DNA of 64,000 bases from Modestobacter marinus (GTDB lineage: Bacteria; Actinomycetota; Actinomycetes; Mycobacteriales; Geodermatophilaceae): assembly GCF_011758655.1 (NCBI RefSeq), contig NZ_JAAMPA010000002.1:372001-436000 (forward strand). The letters are read 5' to 3'. Below, in pieces: positions 40,736 through 51,686 of this stretch. Numbering within the stretch: the stretch's first letter is position 1; each line of letters starts with the position of its first letter. The notes below the pieces were generated by a model that ran no database searches, was not told the origin of the DNA, and saw only the letters and a list, made by a program, of their open reading frames with translations. The translations under genes were made by a program, and so were the position numbers.

Positions 40736-40752
40736 GTTGGGGATAACGGTCA
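40736..40752 (+). promoter_or_regulatory. Recurring 17-bp motif GTTGGGGATAACGGTCA, copy 2
   Basis: Exact match to 30137-30153. It lies between the divergent beta-PGM and PEBP genes. Confidence 0.45.
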
Positions 40753-40877
40753 ACTGTGTGGGTCGCCGGGTCCGCCCGGCGGCGGTGGGCGGAGCTGCTT
40801 AGGGTCGGCGGCGGGCACCGCGCCCCTGCTCGCCGGCGGGACCGCCGGCGAGCCCGACGACCCGAGGAGGACCCGGC

Positions 40878-41417
40878 ATGGCCGGTCGACCGACCCCGCC
40901 CGACCCCTACGAGTTCCTGCCCCCCGTGCCCGCCTTCCAGGTCACCAGCGCCGACCTGACCGACGGCGAGCCGATGCCCCAGCCGCACGTCAGCGGGAAG
41001 ATGGGCGTGCCCGGGGGTGAGGACCGGTCACCGCAGCTGAGCTGGTCCGGGTTCCCGGCCGAGACCCGCGGCTTCGCGGTCACCGTCTACGACCCGGACG
41101 CCCCCACCGCCAGCGGCTTCTGGCACTGGGCGGTCGCCGGCCTCCCGGCCTCGGTGACCGAGCTGCCCAGCGGGGCCGCGGACGGCGGGCTGCCCGACGG
41201 CGCGGTGCAGCTGCGCAACGACGCGGGGTTCGCCGGCTACGTCGGGGCCGCCCCGCCGGCCGGGCACGGTCGGCACCGGTACTTCGTCGTGGTCCACGCC
41301 CTCGACACCGACGACCTGGGCGTACCGGCCGAGGCGACCCCGGCCTACCTGGGGTTCAACCTGTTCAGCCACACCCTCGCCCGGGCCACCCTGGTCGCCA
41401 CCTTCGAGGTGGAGTGA
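40878..41417 (+). CDS. YbhB/YbcL-type PEBP (Raf kinase inhibitor-like) protein
   Basis: A 179-residue phosphatidylethanolamine-binding-protein-fold protein. [20 protein letters not shown] carries the DPDxP and xWHW pocket motifs, and [13 protein letters not shown] carries the GxHRY motif of the bacterial YbhB/YbcL branch. The ligand and role in bacteria are unknown. GAGGAGGACC is a strong ribosome-binding site before the ATG. Its stop codon overlaps a GTG that opens a reading frame through the minisatellite downstream. Confidence 0.9.
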   Translation: MAGRPTPPDPYEFLPPVPAFQVTSADLTDGEPMPQPHVSGKMGVPGGEDRSPQLSWSGFPAETRGFAVTVYDPDAPTASGFWHWAVAGLPASVTELPSGAADGGLPDGAVQLRNDAGFAGYVGAAPPAGHGRHRYFVVVHALDTDDLGVPAEATPAYLGFNLFSHTLARATLVATFEVE

Positions 41418-41662
41418 CCCGTCGTCCGGCCGGGGCGGTGGTCCCCCGGCCGCCCCAGCCGGACGACGGCTCCGCCCAGCCGGACGACGGCTCCGCCCAG
41501 CCGGACGACGGCTCCGCCCAGCCGGACGACGGCTCCGCCCAGCCGGACGACGTTTCTGCCCAGCCGGACGACGGCTCCGCCCAGCCGGACGACGGCTCCG
41601 CCCAGCCGGACGACGTTTCTGCCCAGCCGGACGACGGTTTCATGCGCCGGCCAGGTCACTGA
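41414..41662 (+). CDS. Possible small heptad-repeat protein (QPDDGSA)n
   Basis: An 82-codon frame whose GTG overlaps the PEBP stop codon (GTGA), the coupling style used by real operons here. It reads [14 protein letters not shown] followed by [14 protein letters not shown] seven-residue repeats and MRRPGH. The frame is open because the DNA repeat is 21 bp long with no stop, so it may be accidental. No ribosome-binding site or homologue is known to me. If translated it would be acidic, disordered and hydrophilic. Confidence 0.2.
   Translation: MTRRPAGAVVPRPPQPDDGSAQPDDGSAQPDDGSAQPDDGSAQPDDVSAQPDDGSAQPDDGSAQPDDVSAQPDDGFMRRPGH
41456..41644 (+). repeat. 21-bp minisatellite, eight full units plus a partial
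   Basis: Perfectly phased 21-bp units starting CAGCCGGACGACGG. Units 5 and 8 carry a TTTCT variant in place of GCTCC. The ninth unit is partial and ends in a degenerate flank. The unit equals two helical turns and seven codons. It lies between the PEBP gene and the convergent GNAT gene. Confidence 0.95.
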
Positions 41663-41664
41663 CC

Positions 41665-41742
41665 CGGCCGGTCCGTGCCTCGGCCGGTCCGTGCCTCGGC
41701 CGGGGATCGCCCGGCGTCCTCGGTCCCGACCCGCCCCGCGCC
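41665..41742. other. Rest of the 325-bp gap after the PEBP gene
   Basis: A 16-bp direct repeat CGGCCGGTCCGTGCCT occurs twice in tandem (41665-41680, 41681-41696). No terminator hairpin with a clear stem was seen between the convergent genes. Confidence 0.6.
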
Positions 41743-42585
41743 TCAGCTGGACGGTCGCTCCGCGACGCAGCTGGTGGCCACCCGGGCGAAGCCCGCCCGC
41801 TCGTAGACCCGGGCGACGTCGTCGTCGCCGGCGGAGAGGAAGACCAGGTCGGCCGTCTGCCGGGCGTGCTCGACGAGGGCCGAGGTCAGCCCGGCCCCCA
41901 GGCCGCGACCACGGAAGCGGGGCAGGGTCGCGACGCCGACGACCTCGCTGATCTCGGTGCCGTCGACCTCCACCGGCTGGTGGGAACCGATGGCGACCGG
42001 CTCGCCGTCCTCGACGGCCACCATCATCACGGTCGCGCCCGAGGCGACCCGGTCGCGCAGCACCTCGGTCGGCGGCACCGCCGCGGGACCGGGGTCGTCC
42101 CGGGCCACCTCCGGGGTGTCCTGGGACGCGTCCTCCCCCGCGCCGTCCTGCCCCGCGCCGCCGGGCGAGGCGAACGCCAGCGCCGCCAGCCGCTGGTACA
42201 GGCCCAGGCGGGGGTCGTCGGCGCCCACCAGGTAGAGCCGCACCTCGCTGGGCAGGAGCACCTCGACCGGGTCGTCGGCGACCAGCAGCGGCAGCTCGTC
42301 CACCACCAGCCCCGCCGCCCGCGCCACGGTGGCCAGGCCGCGGCAGCGGTCGCCGAGCCACTCCAGCGCCGCCGGCAGGCCGGCCCCCTCCTGCAGGGCG
42401 ATCGCGGCCCGGACGTCGTCCACCGTGATCTCCCCCTCGGAGCCGGGGAGCGGTCTGGCCGGGTACGGCCACTCCTGCGGGCCGATCGGCACCTGCAGCG
42501 CACCGACCGAGTGCACCCGGGCGTCCGCCAGGGCGGCGAGGGCGAAGTAGCGCTCGATCCGGTCGAGCAGCCCGGGCGACGACAC
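41743..42585 (-). CDS. GNAT family N-acetyltransferase
   Basis: A 280-residue protein with a C-terminal GNAT domain (about 175-275). Its acetyl-CoA loop is [20 protein letters not shown] and the last strand/helix is [15 protein letters not shown]. The N-terminal 170 residues are an unassigned helical domain with an acidic linker ([19 protein letters not shown]). The start is a GTG 7 nt after TAGGGT (minus). The acceptor substrate is unknown. Confidence 0.83.
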   Translation of the reverse strand: MSSPGLLDRIERYFALAALADARVHSVGALQVPIGPQEWPYPARPLPGSEGEITVDDVRAAIALQEGAGLPAALEWLGDRCRGLATVARAAGLVVDELPLLVADDPVEVLLPSEVRLYLVGADDPRLGLYQRLAALAFASPGGAGQDGAGEDASQDTPEVARDDPGPAAVPPTEVLRDRVASGATVMMVAVEDGEPVAIGSHQPVEVDGTEISEVVGVATLPRFRGRGLGAGLTSALVEHARQTADLVFLSAGDDDVARVYERAGFARVATSCVAERPSS

Positions 42586-42592
42586 GCCCCGG

Positions 42593-42598
42593 ACCCTA
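42593..42598 (-). promoter_or_regulatory. -10 hexamer for the GNAT gene (leaderless)
   Basis: TAGGGT on the minus strand ends 7 nt before the GTG at 42585. Confidence 0.5.
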
Positions 42599-42677
42599 TC
42601 CGGCCGCCGGAGCAGGACGGGCCGGCAGCCGTCCTGGACCCACCCGGTCGGGGGGCGCCCGGCAGGCAGACGGCACC

Positions 42678-43640
42678 ATGGGCGCCGTGACGGCCGGAAC
42701 GCGTGCGCAGGTCTCCCCCTTCACCGCGTTCGACCGGCAGTCGTGGCGGGCGCTGGCCGCAGGTGGTGAGCTCCCGCTGGACGACGCCGACGTCCGGCAG
42801 CTGGCCACCCTCGGCGACCGGATCGACCTCGACGAGGTCTCCACCGTCTACCTGCCGCTGGCCCGGCTGCTGCACCTGCACGTCACCGCCAGCCGCCGGC
42901 TGTGGGCCGCGCAGACCCAGTTCCTCGGTGCGCGCACCGAGAAGGTGCCGTTCGTGATCGCCGTGGCCGGCAGCGTCGCCGTCGGCAAGAGCACCACCGC
43001 CCGGCTGCTGCAGGCGCTGCTGGCCGCCGCCCCGGACACCCCGCGGGTCGACCTCGTCACCACCGACGGCTTCCTGCTGCCCAACGCCGTCCTGGAGTCC
43101 CGCGGCCTGCTCGGCCGCAAGGGCTTCCCGGAGAGCTACGACCGGCGGGCGCTGCTGCGCTTCCTGGCCGACGTGAAGTCCGGCAAGCCGGCGGTCAGCG
43201 CGCCGCTGTACTCCCACCAGTCCTACGACGTGCTGCCCGACGAGCGCCAGGTCGTCGACTCCCCCGACGTGCTGGTGCTCGAGGGGCTCAACGTGCTGCA
43301 GGCCGGTGCACGCAACGACGGCCGGGTGCCCGAGGTCTTCCTCTCCGACTTCTTCGACTTCTCCGTCTACGTCGACGCCACCGAGCACGACATCTCCCAG
43401 TGGTACGTGGAGCGCTTCCTCGCCCTGCGCCGCACCGCCTTCCAGGACTCCGGCGCGTACTTCCACCGTTTCGCCGACCTCACCGACGAGCAGGCCACGA
43501 CGACGGCCCGCGGCATCTGGGACGCGGTCAACGAGCCGAACCTGCGGCTCAACATCGCCCCCACCCGGTCCCGCGCCCGGCTGGTGCTGCAGAAGGCCGC
43601 CGACCACTCCGTGCGACGGGTGCTGCTGCGCAAGCTCTGA
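42678..43640 (+). CDS. coaA: Type I pantothenate kinase
   Basis: A 320-residue kinase for the first step of coenzyme A synthesis. The P-loop is [16 protein letters not shown] ([19 protein letters not shown]). [44 protein letters not shown] and [12 protein letters not shown] are family blocks, and the C-terminal [20 protein letters not shown] is conserved. The ATG at 42678 is used here; an in-frame GTG at 42687 is an alternative, because CACCAT ends 7 nt before it in the leaderless spacing and the family N-terminus fits slightly better. Confidence 0.95.
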   Translation: MGAVTAGTRAQVSPFTAFDRQSWRALAAGGELPLDDADVRQLATLGDRIDLDEVSTVYLPLARLLHLHVTASRRLWAAQTQFLGARTEKVPFVIAVAGSVAVGKSTTARLLQALLAAAPDTPRVDLVTTDGFLLPNAVLESRGLLGRKGFPESYDRRALLRFLADVKSGKPAVSAPLYSHQSYDVLPDERQVVDSPDVLVLEGLNVLQAGARNDGRVPEVFLSDFFDFSVYVDATEHDISQWYVERFLALRRTAFQDSGAYFHRFADLTDEQATTTARGIWDAVNEPNLRLNIAPTRSRARLVLQKAADHSVRRVLLRKL

Positions 43641-43785
43641 CCCACCGCGCTGTCAGGAAGTGCCGAGCAGGCCGACCGACCTGGTGAGGTCGCGCCCCGG
43701 TCGGGCGTGAGCGACGCGGCGCACACTCGGCTCCCGCGCAGCGTCGCGGCCGCGCCCTCTCGACCTCCCCCTGGAGTGGACCCCG

Positions 43786-43983
43786 ATGTGCTCGCACCCC
43801 TCGACCTGTCCCCCGGCCGCCGCGGACGACCGTGTGCTGGCGGTCCCGGTCAGCCGGCGTCCCGAGCAGGGCTGGACGCTGCTGTGCAACGGCGTGGTCG
43901 TGTTCGACGACGACGGCGAGCTGCTCCCGGACGGTGCGGTCGTGCTGACCCGCCCCTGGTCCCTGGCCAGCGCCGGCGGCTGA
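43786..43983 (+). CDS. DUF5999 family small protein
   Basis: A 65-residue protein beginning MCSHPSTCPPAAADDR with two Cys close to the N-terminus, then EQGWTLLCNGVVVFDDDGEL with a third. This is the pattern of the short actinobacterial DUF5999 proteins that open with a cysteine-containing segment and have a conserved LLCNG-VVFDD core. Role unknown; metal binding by the three Cys and His is conceivable. It lies alone between coaA and the lipoprotein gene. Confidence 0.75.
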   Translation: MCSHPSTCPPAAADDRVLAVPVSRRPEQGWTLLCNGVVVFDDDGELLPDGAVVLTRPWSLASAGG

Positions 43984-44063
43984 CCCGGGGCCCGCTGGGT
44001 CGTTGACGTCCCGGCTACACGACCGACATGTGATGCACAGCTGAGTGGTGCACCCTCGATCCC

Positions 44064-45269
44064 ATGGCCCAGGCCCGCCGCACGCCCAGCCGTGTGCTCC
44101 GTTGCGGCCTGCCCGGGCTGGTGGCCGCGGTGGCGGTCACCGTCGGCTGCTCGACGGGGGACGACGCCGGCCTCGCCTCCGCGGCGGACACCGCGGCGTC
44201 CAGCACCACCGCGCCCACCATGACCACGGAGGCGCCCCCGACGCGGCCGCCCCCCGATCGGACTCGACCGCCGCCTGATGCGGACCCGCCCTCCCCCGAC
44301 GCGATCGAAACACCCTCGGAGACGGACCCGGCGGCCCCCGGCGCGATGGGGACGCCCCGCACGCCCCCCGGCACGGACCCTGCCTCCCCCGACACGGACC
44401 CTGCCTCCCCCAACACGGCCGGCGACCCGACGGAGGACCTCGCGAGGGCCGCACCGCAGACCACGTCGAGCGAGCCGCCGGCGGACCCCACCGCGGACCG
44501 CACCGACGCAGCCGCTGCCGACTCCTCGGCACCTCCTCCCGCCGTCGACAGTCCCGCGGTGCTGGCCACCCTGGACGCCGCCGCGTCGCTCGCCGGCGGC
44601 ACGATCGCGGCCGTCGTGCTGGACGGCGCCGGAGCCGACCTGGTCGTGACCCCGGACGCCGACGAACCCCGGTATACGGCGTCGCTGGTCAAGCTGCTCG
44701 TCGTCCAGCAACTGCTCGCCCGGGACGCCGCCGGGGCGATCAGCCTGACCGGGGACGACACAGACCGGATGCGGCGGGCGCTCACCGTCTCCGACGACCG
44801 CGCCATGAGCCTGCTGTGGGACCGCTGGGGCGGGGCGGAGCTGGTGACCACCGCCGCCGCCCAGTTCGGGCTGACCGGCACCCGGCTCCCCAGCGAGCGC
44901 GGCCAGTGGGGCGAGGTGGTCACGACCGCCCGGGACCAGGCGACCTTCCTCACCGGCCTGCCGGCACAGCTGGACCCGGAGCAGCTGGCCGCGATGACCT
45001 CCTGGCTCCAGGGGGCCACCGACCGTGCCGCGGACGGCTTCGCCCAGGACTTCGGGTTTCTGTCCCCCAGCGCCGGGACAGCGGAGCCGGTCGCTGCCAA
45101 GCAGGGCTGGATGTGCTGCGTGGACTCCCGGCGCCAGCTGCACTCGGTCGGGGTCCTGGCCGACGGCCGGGTGGCGGTGCTGCTCGGCGACTTCCCGAGC
45201 AGCACGAGCTGGGACCGCGCCCGGACGGCGCTGGACACCGCGGCACAGGCGGTCGTCGCCAGCTCCTGA
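44064..45269 (+). CDS. Beta-lactamase-fold serine hydrolase lipoprotein
   Basis: A 401-residue exported protein. A signal peptide with lipobox VTVGC (Cys29) is followed by a ~130-residue Pro/Thr/Asp-rich linker (PPPDRTRPPPDADPPSPD). The C-terminal 230 residues have class A beta-lactamase/PBP-like motifs: S-L-V-K in YTASLVKLLVVQQ (SxxK), SDDRAMSLLW (SDN position) and KQGWMCC (KTG position, altered to KQG). It may bind peptidoglycan-like substrates on the cell surface. Beta-lactam hydrolysis is doubtful because the KTG and Glu166 regions are not canonical. Confidence 0.82.
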   Translation: MAQARRTPSRVLRCGLPGLVAAVAVTVGCSTGDDAGLASAADTAASSTTAPTMTTEAPPTRPPPDRTRPPPDADPPSPDAIETPSETDPAAPGAMGTPRTPPGTDPASPDTDPASPNTAGDPTEDLARAAPQTTSSEPPADPTADRTDAAAADSSAPPPAVDSPAVLATLDAAASLAGGTIAAVVLDGAGADLVVTPDADEPRYTASLVKLLVVQQLLARDAAGAISLTGDDTDRMRRALTVSDDRAMSLLWDRWGGAELVTTAAAQFGLTGTRLPSERGQWGEVVTTARDQATFLTGLPAQLDPEQLAAMTSWLQGATDRAADGFAQDFGFLSPSAGTAEPVAAKQGWMCCVDSRRQLHSVGVLADGRVAVLLGDFPSSTSWDRARTALDTAAQAVVASS

Positions 45270-45314
45270 CCGGCGGGTCGGCTGGCTCCCGGACCGACGG
45301 GTCGAGTGGCTCCC

Positions 45315-46163
45315 TCAGCCGAGGCCGGCTGCGTCGGCGGCCTGGGTCAGCAGGTCGGCGAAGGCCGCCTGGTCCAGCGCGGCGCCGTCGTCGCCGGTCT
45401 GGGACAGCATCACGGCGCGCGGGCCGTCGGTGACGACGCCGACCAGCATCGGGACGGTGCCGGCCGGGTGCGTCATCGTGACCGCCAGCCCGGCCGCGGA
45501 GTCACCGCGCTCGGGCACGTCCAGCGCCGACACGTCGAAGCTCATCCCCATGCCCCACGGCGCGTCGACCGAGGCATCGGCGCAGGCCGCGACGAGCTCG
45601 TCCACCGGCAGCTGCACGCCTTCCACGGCCGGGCCCTCGGCGACCACCTGGAACGTGCGCAGCTGATCGGTGGCGGCCACCTGGGCCGCGACCGCCGGCA
45701 TCTCCTCGTCTTCGAGCGCCGGCAGGGCGGCCAGTGCGTCGGCGCACGCGGCCGGCTCGACCGCCGGCTCCGTCGCCGTGCCGTCGTCCTCGGTGCCGTC
45801 GTCCTCGGTCGCGTCGTCGTCGGCCCACCAGTGGCCACCCCACCCGTGGTGGCCGCCCCACCCGCGGTGCCCGGCCCAGCTGTCGTGGTCACCCCACGAC
45901 CACGGTCCCGCCCAGGGGCCCATCCACTCCGACGGCAGCTGGTGGACGGTGGCGTCGGCCCCGAACGCGGACTCCGGCAGCAGTGCTGCGGCCAGCTCCT
46001 CCGCTGCGGCCTCGTCCACGGCCGGCTCGGCGCCGTCCGTGGCGGCCGCCTCGCTCACCGCGGTCGGACCGGCCGCGCCCGGCTGGCCCGCGCAGGAGCT
46101 CAGCACGGCGGTGCCGACGAGCGCTAGCACACCGACCGACGAACGACGCACCAGGGTCCCCAT
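45315..46163 (-). CDS. His/Trp-rich lipoprotein of unknown function
   Basis: A 282-residue exported protein. The signal peptide ends in the lipobox AVLSSC, giving a lipid-anchored mature form. Residues ~85-125 are extremely rich in Trp, His and Gly (WAGPWSWGDHDSW and HRGWGGHHGWGG), followed by an acidic run (ADDDATEDDGTEDDG). The C-terminal half is a compact domain with two Cys (about 139 and 199). The His-rich part suggests metal (Cu, Zn or Ni) binding at the cell surface. No known family is recognised. It stands between the beta-lactamase-fold lipoprotein and gcvP. Confidence 0.72.
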   Translation of the reverse strand: MGTLVRRSSVGVLALVGTAVLSSCAGQPGAAGPTAVSEAAATDGAEPAVDEAAAEELAAALLPESAFGADATVHQLPSEWMGPWAGPWSWGDHDSWAGHRGWGGHHGWGGHWWADDDATEDDGTEDDGTATEPAVEPAACADALAALPALEDEEMPAVAAQVAATDQLRTFQVVAEGPAVEGVQLPVDELVAACADASVDAPWGMGMSFDVSALDVPERGDSAAGLAVTMTHPAGTVPMLVGVVTDGPRAVMLSQTGDDGAALDQAAFADLLTQAADAAGLG

Positions 46164-46213
46164 GGACCGAGGGTGCACCTCCCGGCCTGCGCCGTCGACC
46201 CCTGCCCGGCGTG

Positions 46214-49228
<3,015 letters not shown>

Positions 49229-49235
49229 TGCTGGG

Positions 49236-49241
49236 ACGGTA
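49236..49241 (-). promoter_or_regulatory. -10 hexamer for gcvP (leaderless)
   Basis: TACCGT on the minus strand ends 7 nt before the GTG at 49228. Confidence 0.5.
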
Positions 49242-49263
49242 CCAGCGCCGTCCGGGACTCAGC

Positions 49264-49353
49264 CGTTGATCAGGTGACCTGATCAACGACTGTCCTCCCT
49301 CACCAGCGTTGGTGCGGTGGGCCAGACGGTGATCAGGTGACCTGATCACCGTC
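49264..49353. repeat. Three-palindrome repeat element, copy 2
   Basis: The first palindrome has 12-bp arms CGTTGATCAGGT/ACCTGATCAACG (49264-49288). The middle one is CACCAGCGTTGGTG (49301-49314, one imperfect pair). The third has arms of 14 bp beginning GACGGTGATCAGGT (49325-49353). Centres are at 49276, 49307.5 and 49339, the same 31.5-bp steps as in copy 1 (11664-11759). Arm changes in the first palindrome are compensatory (GTTG pairs with CAAC), so pairing is kept. It lies between gcvP and the MerR gene, both on the minus strand. Confidence 0.87.
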
Positions 49354-49418
49354 CAGACGACGGCTCCGTGCTCGCGCGGGCCCGACGGTGGGGCGGAAGG
49401 TCCGGCGGTGGTGGAGGG

Positions 49419-49991
49419 TCAGGCGGAGGCGGCGCGACGGCGGCGGCGGGCGGACAGCTCGTCGTCGGCGACGGAGCCGCCCCCGTCCAGCCGCTCGGCC
49501 GGCAGTTCGGCGAGCTCGCCGGAGAGCTCCCGGAGGGCGCCGGAGACCGCGATGCCGAAGACGCCCTGCCCGCCGGCGAGCAGGTCGACGACCTCCTCGG
49601 CGGAGGTGCACTCGTACACCGTGGCGCCGTCGGAGAGCAGCGTGATGTTGGCGAGGTCCTTGACCCCGCGGGTGCGCAGGTGGTCGACGGCCTTGCGGAT
49701 GTTCTGCAGGGACACGCCGGTGTCCAGCAGCCGCTTCACGACCTTGAGCACGAGGATGTCGCGGAAGGAGTAGAGCCGCTGGGTGCCCGACCCGGTGGCG
49801 GTCCGCACGGACGGCGCGACCAGCCCGGTGCGCGCCCAGTAGTCCAGCTGCCGGTAGGTGATGCCGGCGGCGGCGCAGGCCGTCGGGCCGCGGTAGCCGA
49901 CGACGTCGGTGTCGACCTCGTCGTAGGAGGGGACCCCCACCGCCGCGTCGCTGAACAGCTGACCCTGCGAACCGTCGGCCTGGTCGCTCAC
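49419..49991 (-). CDS. MerR-family regulator (Rv1830-like)
   Basis: A 190-residue MerR protein. The winged HTH is GYRGPTACAAAGITYRQLDY followed by WARTGLVAPSV and GTQRLYSFRDILVLK. The helical dimerisation part is VVKRLLDTGVSLQNIRKAVD, and a C-terminal domain of unknown ligand and a basic tail follow. It matches Rv1830 in sequence style and in map position between gcvP and the DUF151 gene. The GTG at 49991 is chosen for the AGGAG 5 nt upstream. TTGACC-N17-TACGGT at 50175-50203 is its probable promoter. Confidence 0.88.
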   Translation of the reverse strand: MSDQADGSQGQLFSDAAVGVPSYDEVDTDVVGYRGPTACAAAGITYRQLDYWARTGLVAPSVRTATGSGTQRLYSFRDILVLKVVKRLLDTGVSLQNIRKAVDHLRTRGVKDLANITLLSDGATVYECTSAEEVVDLLAGGQGVFGIAVSGALRELSGELAELPAERLDGGGSVADDELSARRRRRAASA

Positions 49992-50174
49992 GGGCACTCC
50001 TCGCTGGCGCTCGTCCGCCGCGGTCGCGGCGCTGCCGGGTTCGTGCCGTCGATCGCGGGCCCGCTCACTCCAGCGCCTCCTCGACTCGGCACCCAGCACC
50101 TGGGCCGTCCCCCGTGCTGTCGCCGGGGACGGTCACGGGCGCGACCCAGGGGCCTCGACGCACGTGATTGGCTG

Positions 50175-50203
50175 ACCGTAGGCCGGGGCCGGGACAGGGT
50201 CAA
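50175..50203 (-). promoter_or_regulatory. SigA-type promoter for the MerR gene
   Basis: On the minus strand TTGACC (50203-50198), 17 bp, TACGGT (50180-50175). Near-consensus spacing gives a leader of about 175 nt before the GTG at 49991. Confidence 0.6.
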
Positions 50204-50270
50204 CCGAGGGAGGCGGCGTGTCGCCTCCCTCACCCCTGCGGGTGGCCCCAGGGACGCGGGGGCTGGCGGT

Positions 50271-50756
50271 TCAGCTGCCGGCGGAGCCCGAGCCGGCGCC
50301 GAAGTCCTCGGGGCTGATGTTGTCCAGGAACTCGCGGAACTTCTCGACCTCGTCTTCCTGCTCGTCGGGGATCTCGATCCCGACCTCGTCGAGCAGGGCC
50401 TCGGCACCGTAGATGGGAGCGCCGGTGCGGACGGCGAGGGCGACCGCGTCGGACGGGCGCGCGCTCACCGTGCGCTCGTCACCGAACAGGAGCTCGGCGA
50501 GGTAGATGCCGTCCCGCATCTCGGTGATGTGCACCGCCTCGAGCGTCGCACCCAGGGCCGTCACGACCTCGCGCAGCAGGTCGTGGGTCATCGGCCGGGC
50601 CGGCCGGACGCCCTGCTGCTCGAAGGCGATCGCCGCGGCCTCGGTCGCACCGATCCAGATCGGCAGGTACCGCTCCCCCTGGGTCTCCTTGAGCAGCAGG
50701 ATGGGCTGGTTGCCGGGCAGCTCCACCCGGACGCCGACGACTCTGAGCTCCTGCAC
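50271..50756 (-). CDS. Bifunctional nuclease family protein (DUF151, Rv1829-like)
   Basis: A 161-residue DUF151 protein. QELRVVGVRVELPGNQPILL, RYLPIWIGATEAAAIAFEQQ, RPMTHDLLREVV and RPSDAVALAVRTGAPIY are the conserved blocks. Plant relatives have RNase/DNase activity; the bacterial role is not settled. The last ~30 residues are acidic and low complexity. The GTG follows GGAGGGGAGGC. It lies between the two MerR genes exactly as Rv1829 does. Confidence 0.92.
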   Translation of the reverse strand: MQELRVVGVRVELPGNQPILLLKETQGERYLPIWIGATEAAAIAFEQQGVRPARPMTHDLLREVVTALGATLEAVHITEMRDGIYLAELLFGDERTVSARPSDAVALAVRTGAPIYGAEALLDEVGIEIPDEQEDEVEKFREFLDNISPEDFGAGSGSAGS

Positions 50757-50875
50757 GCCTGCCTCCCCTCCGCTTGCTTCCCCGTGGTCACCCCACCGGT
50801 CCCGGACGATCCGCCGCGTGGCAGCCGCCCCGGGGCACCGGGGGTGCCCGCACCCCCGCAACGGTACGCCAGTGA

Positions 50876-51640
50876 TCAGCCGCCGAGGACCTCGCGCAGG
50901 CGTGACTCCAGCAGCCCGCTGTGCAGCTGCGAGGACAGCGTGGCCAGCTCCTGGAGCTGCTCCCCGGCCCGGCTCCGGGCCTCCTCGGAGCGGGCCAGCA
51001 GCACCGGGGCCACCAGCTGCTCCAGCAGGGCGGCCTCCCGCTCCACCGCCGTCCGGTACACCCGCAGGTGCCGCGGTTCGATCCCGTGCCGGGCGAGGCC
51101 GGCGACCGCTCGGCCCACGGGCAGGTCGGCGACGCGATGACGCCCCTGGGAGTCGGCGCTGAGCAGCCCGAACTGGACGCAGTCGGCCAGCTGGTCCGCC
51201 GACAGACCGGCGGCCGCGGCGAACTCGGGACCGGGCAGGGGCGCCGTCCCGACCGGCTGCCCCGCCACCCCGCCGGCGGACCCGCTGCCGGAGACCGGCT
51301 CGCCCCGGTCGAGGGCGTCCAGGTGCTCCTTGATGACCCGCAACGGCAGGTACTGGTCCCGCTGGGCGGCCAGCACGTACCGCAGCCGGCCGACGTCGGC
51401 GACGGAGAACTTCCGGTAGCCCGACGGGGTGCGCTGCGGGTGGACCAGCTCCTCGGACTCGAGGTAGCGGATCTTGCTGATCGTCACGTCCGGGAAGTCG
51501 CCGCGCAGGGCCGACAGCACCTCGCCGATGGTGAACCGGGGACGGGTGTCCGGTGTGTCCAGGGCGTCGTCGTCAGCGGCGCCCCGGGCGGCGGCGGTGT
51601 CCCGGTCAGCGCTGGGGCTGGGCTGGGGCACCGCCGTCAT
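50876..51640 (-). CDS. ftsR: MerR-family regulator FtsR-like (Rv1828-like)
   Basis: A 254-residue regulator. After a ~35-residue disordered start the HTH is RFTIGEVLSALRGDFPDVTI, SKIRYLESEELVHPQRTPSG and YRKFSVADVGRL. A Gly/Ser-rich linker (EPVSGSGSAGGVAGQ) leads to a C-terminal helical domain. Its homologue in Corynebacterium glutamicum, FtsR, activates ftsZ; Rv1828 is the M. tuberculosis counterpart. The ATG at 51640 is preferred; a longer start is possible. It follows garA in the conserved block and may be cotranscribed with it. Confidence 0.85.
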   Translation of the reverse strand: MTAVPQPSPSADRDTAAARGAADDDALDTPDTRPRFTIGEVLSALRGDFPDVTISKIRYLESEELVHPQRTPSGYRKFSVADVGRLRYVLAAQRDQYLPLRVIKEHLDALDRGEPVSGSGSAGGVAGQPVGTAPLPGPEFAAAAGLSADQLADCVQFGLLSADSQGRHRVADLPVGRAVAGLARHGIEPRHLRVYRTAVEREAALLEQLVAPVLLARSEEARSRAGEQLQELATLSSQLHSGLLESRLREVLGG

Positions 51641-51686
51641 GACCGGCGTCCGCTCTCGGCCCGCTGCTCGGTGCACGACGGGGCGG

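Noticed and set aside
41456..41644. CRISPR-like array of short direct repeats
   Set aside because: Units are contiguous with no unique spacers and no cas genes nearby; it is a tandem minisatellite.
49229..49418. Glycine riboswitch upstream of gcvP
   Set aside because: The mRNA looks leaderless and the palindromes found there do not resemble the glycine aptamer.
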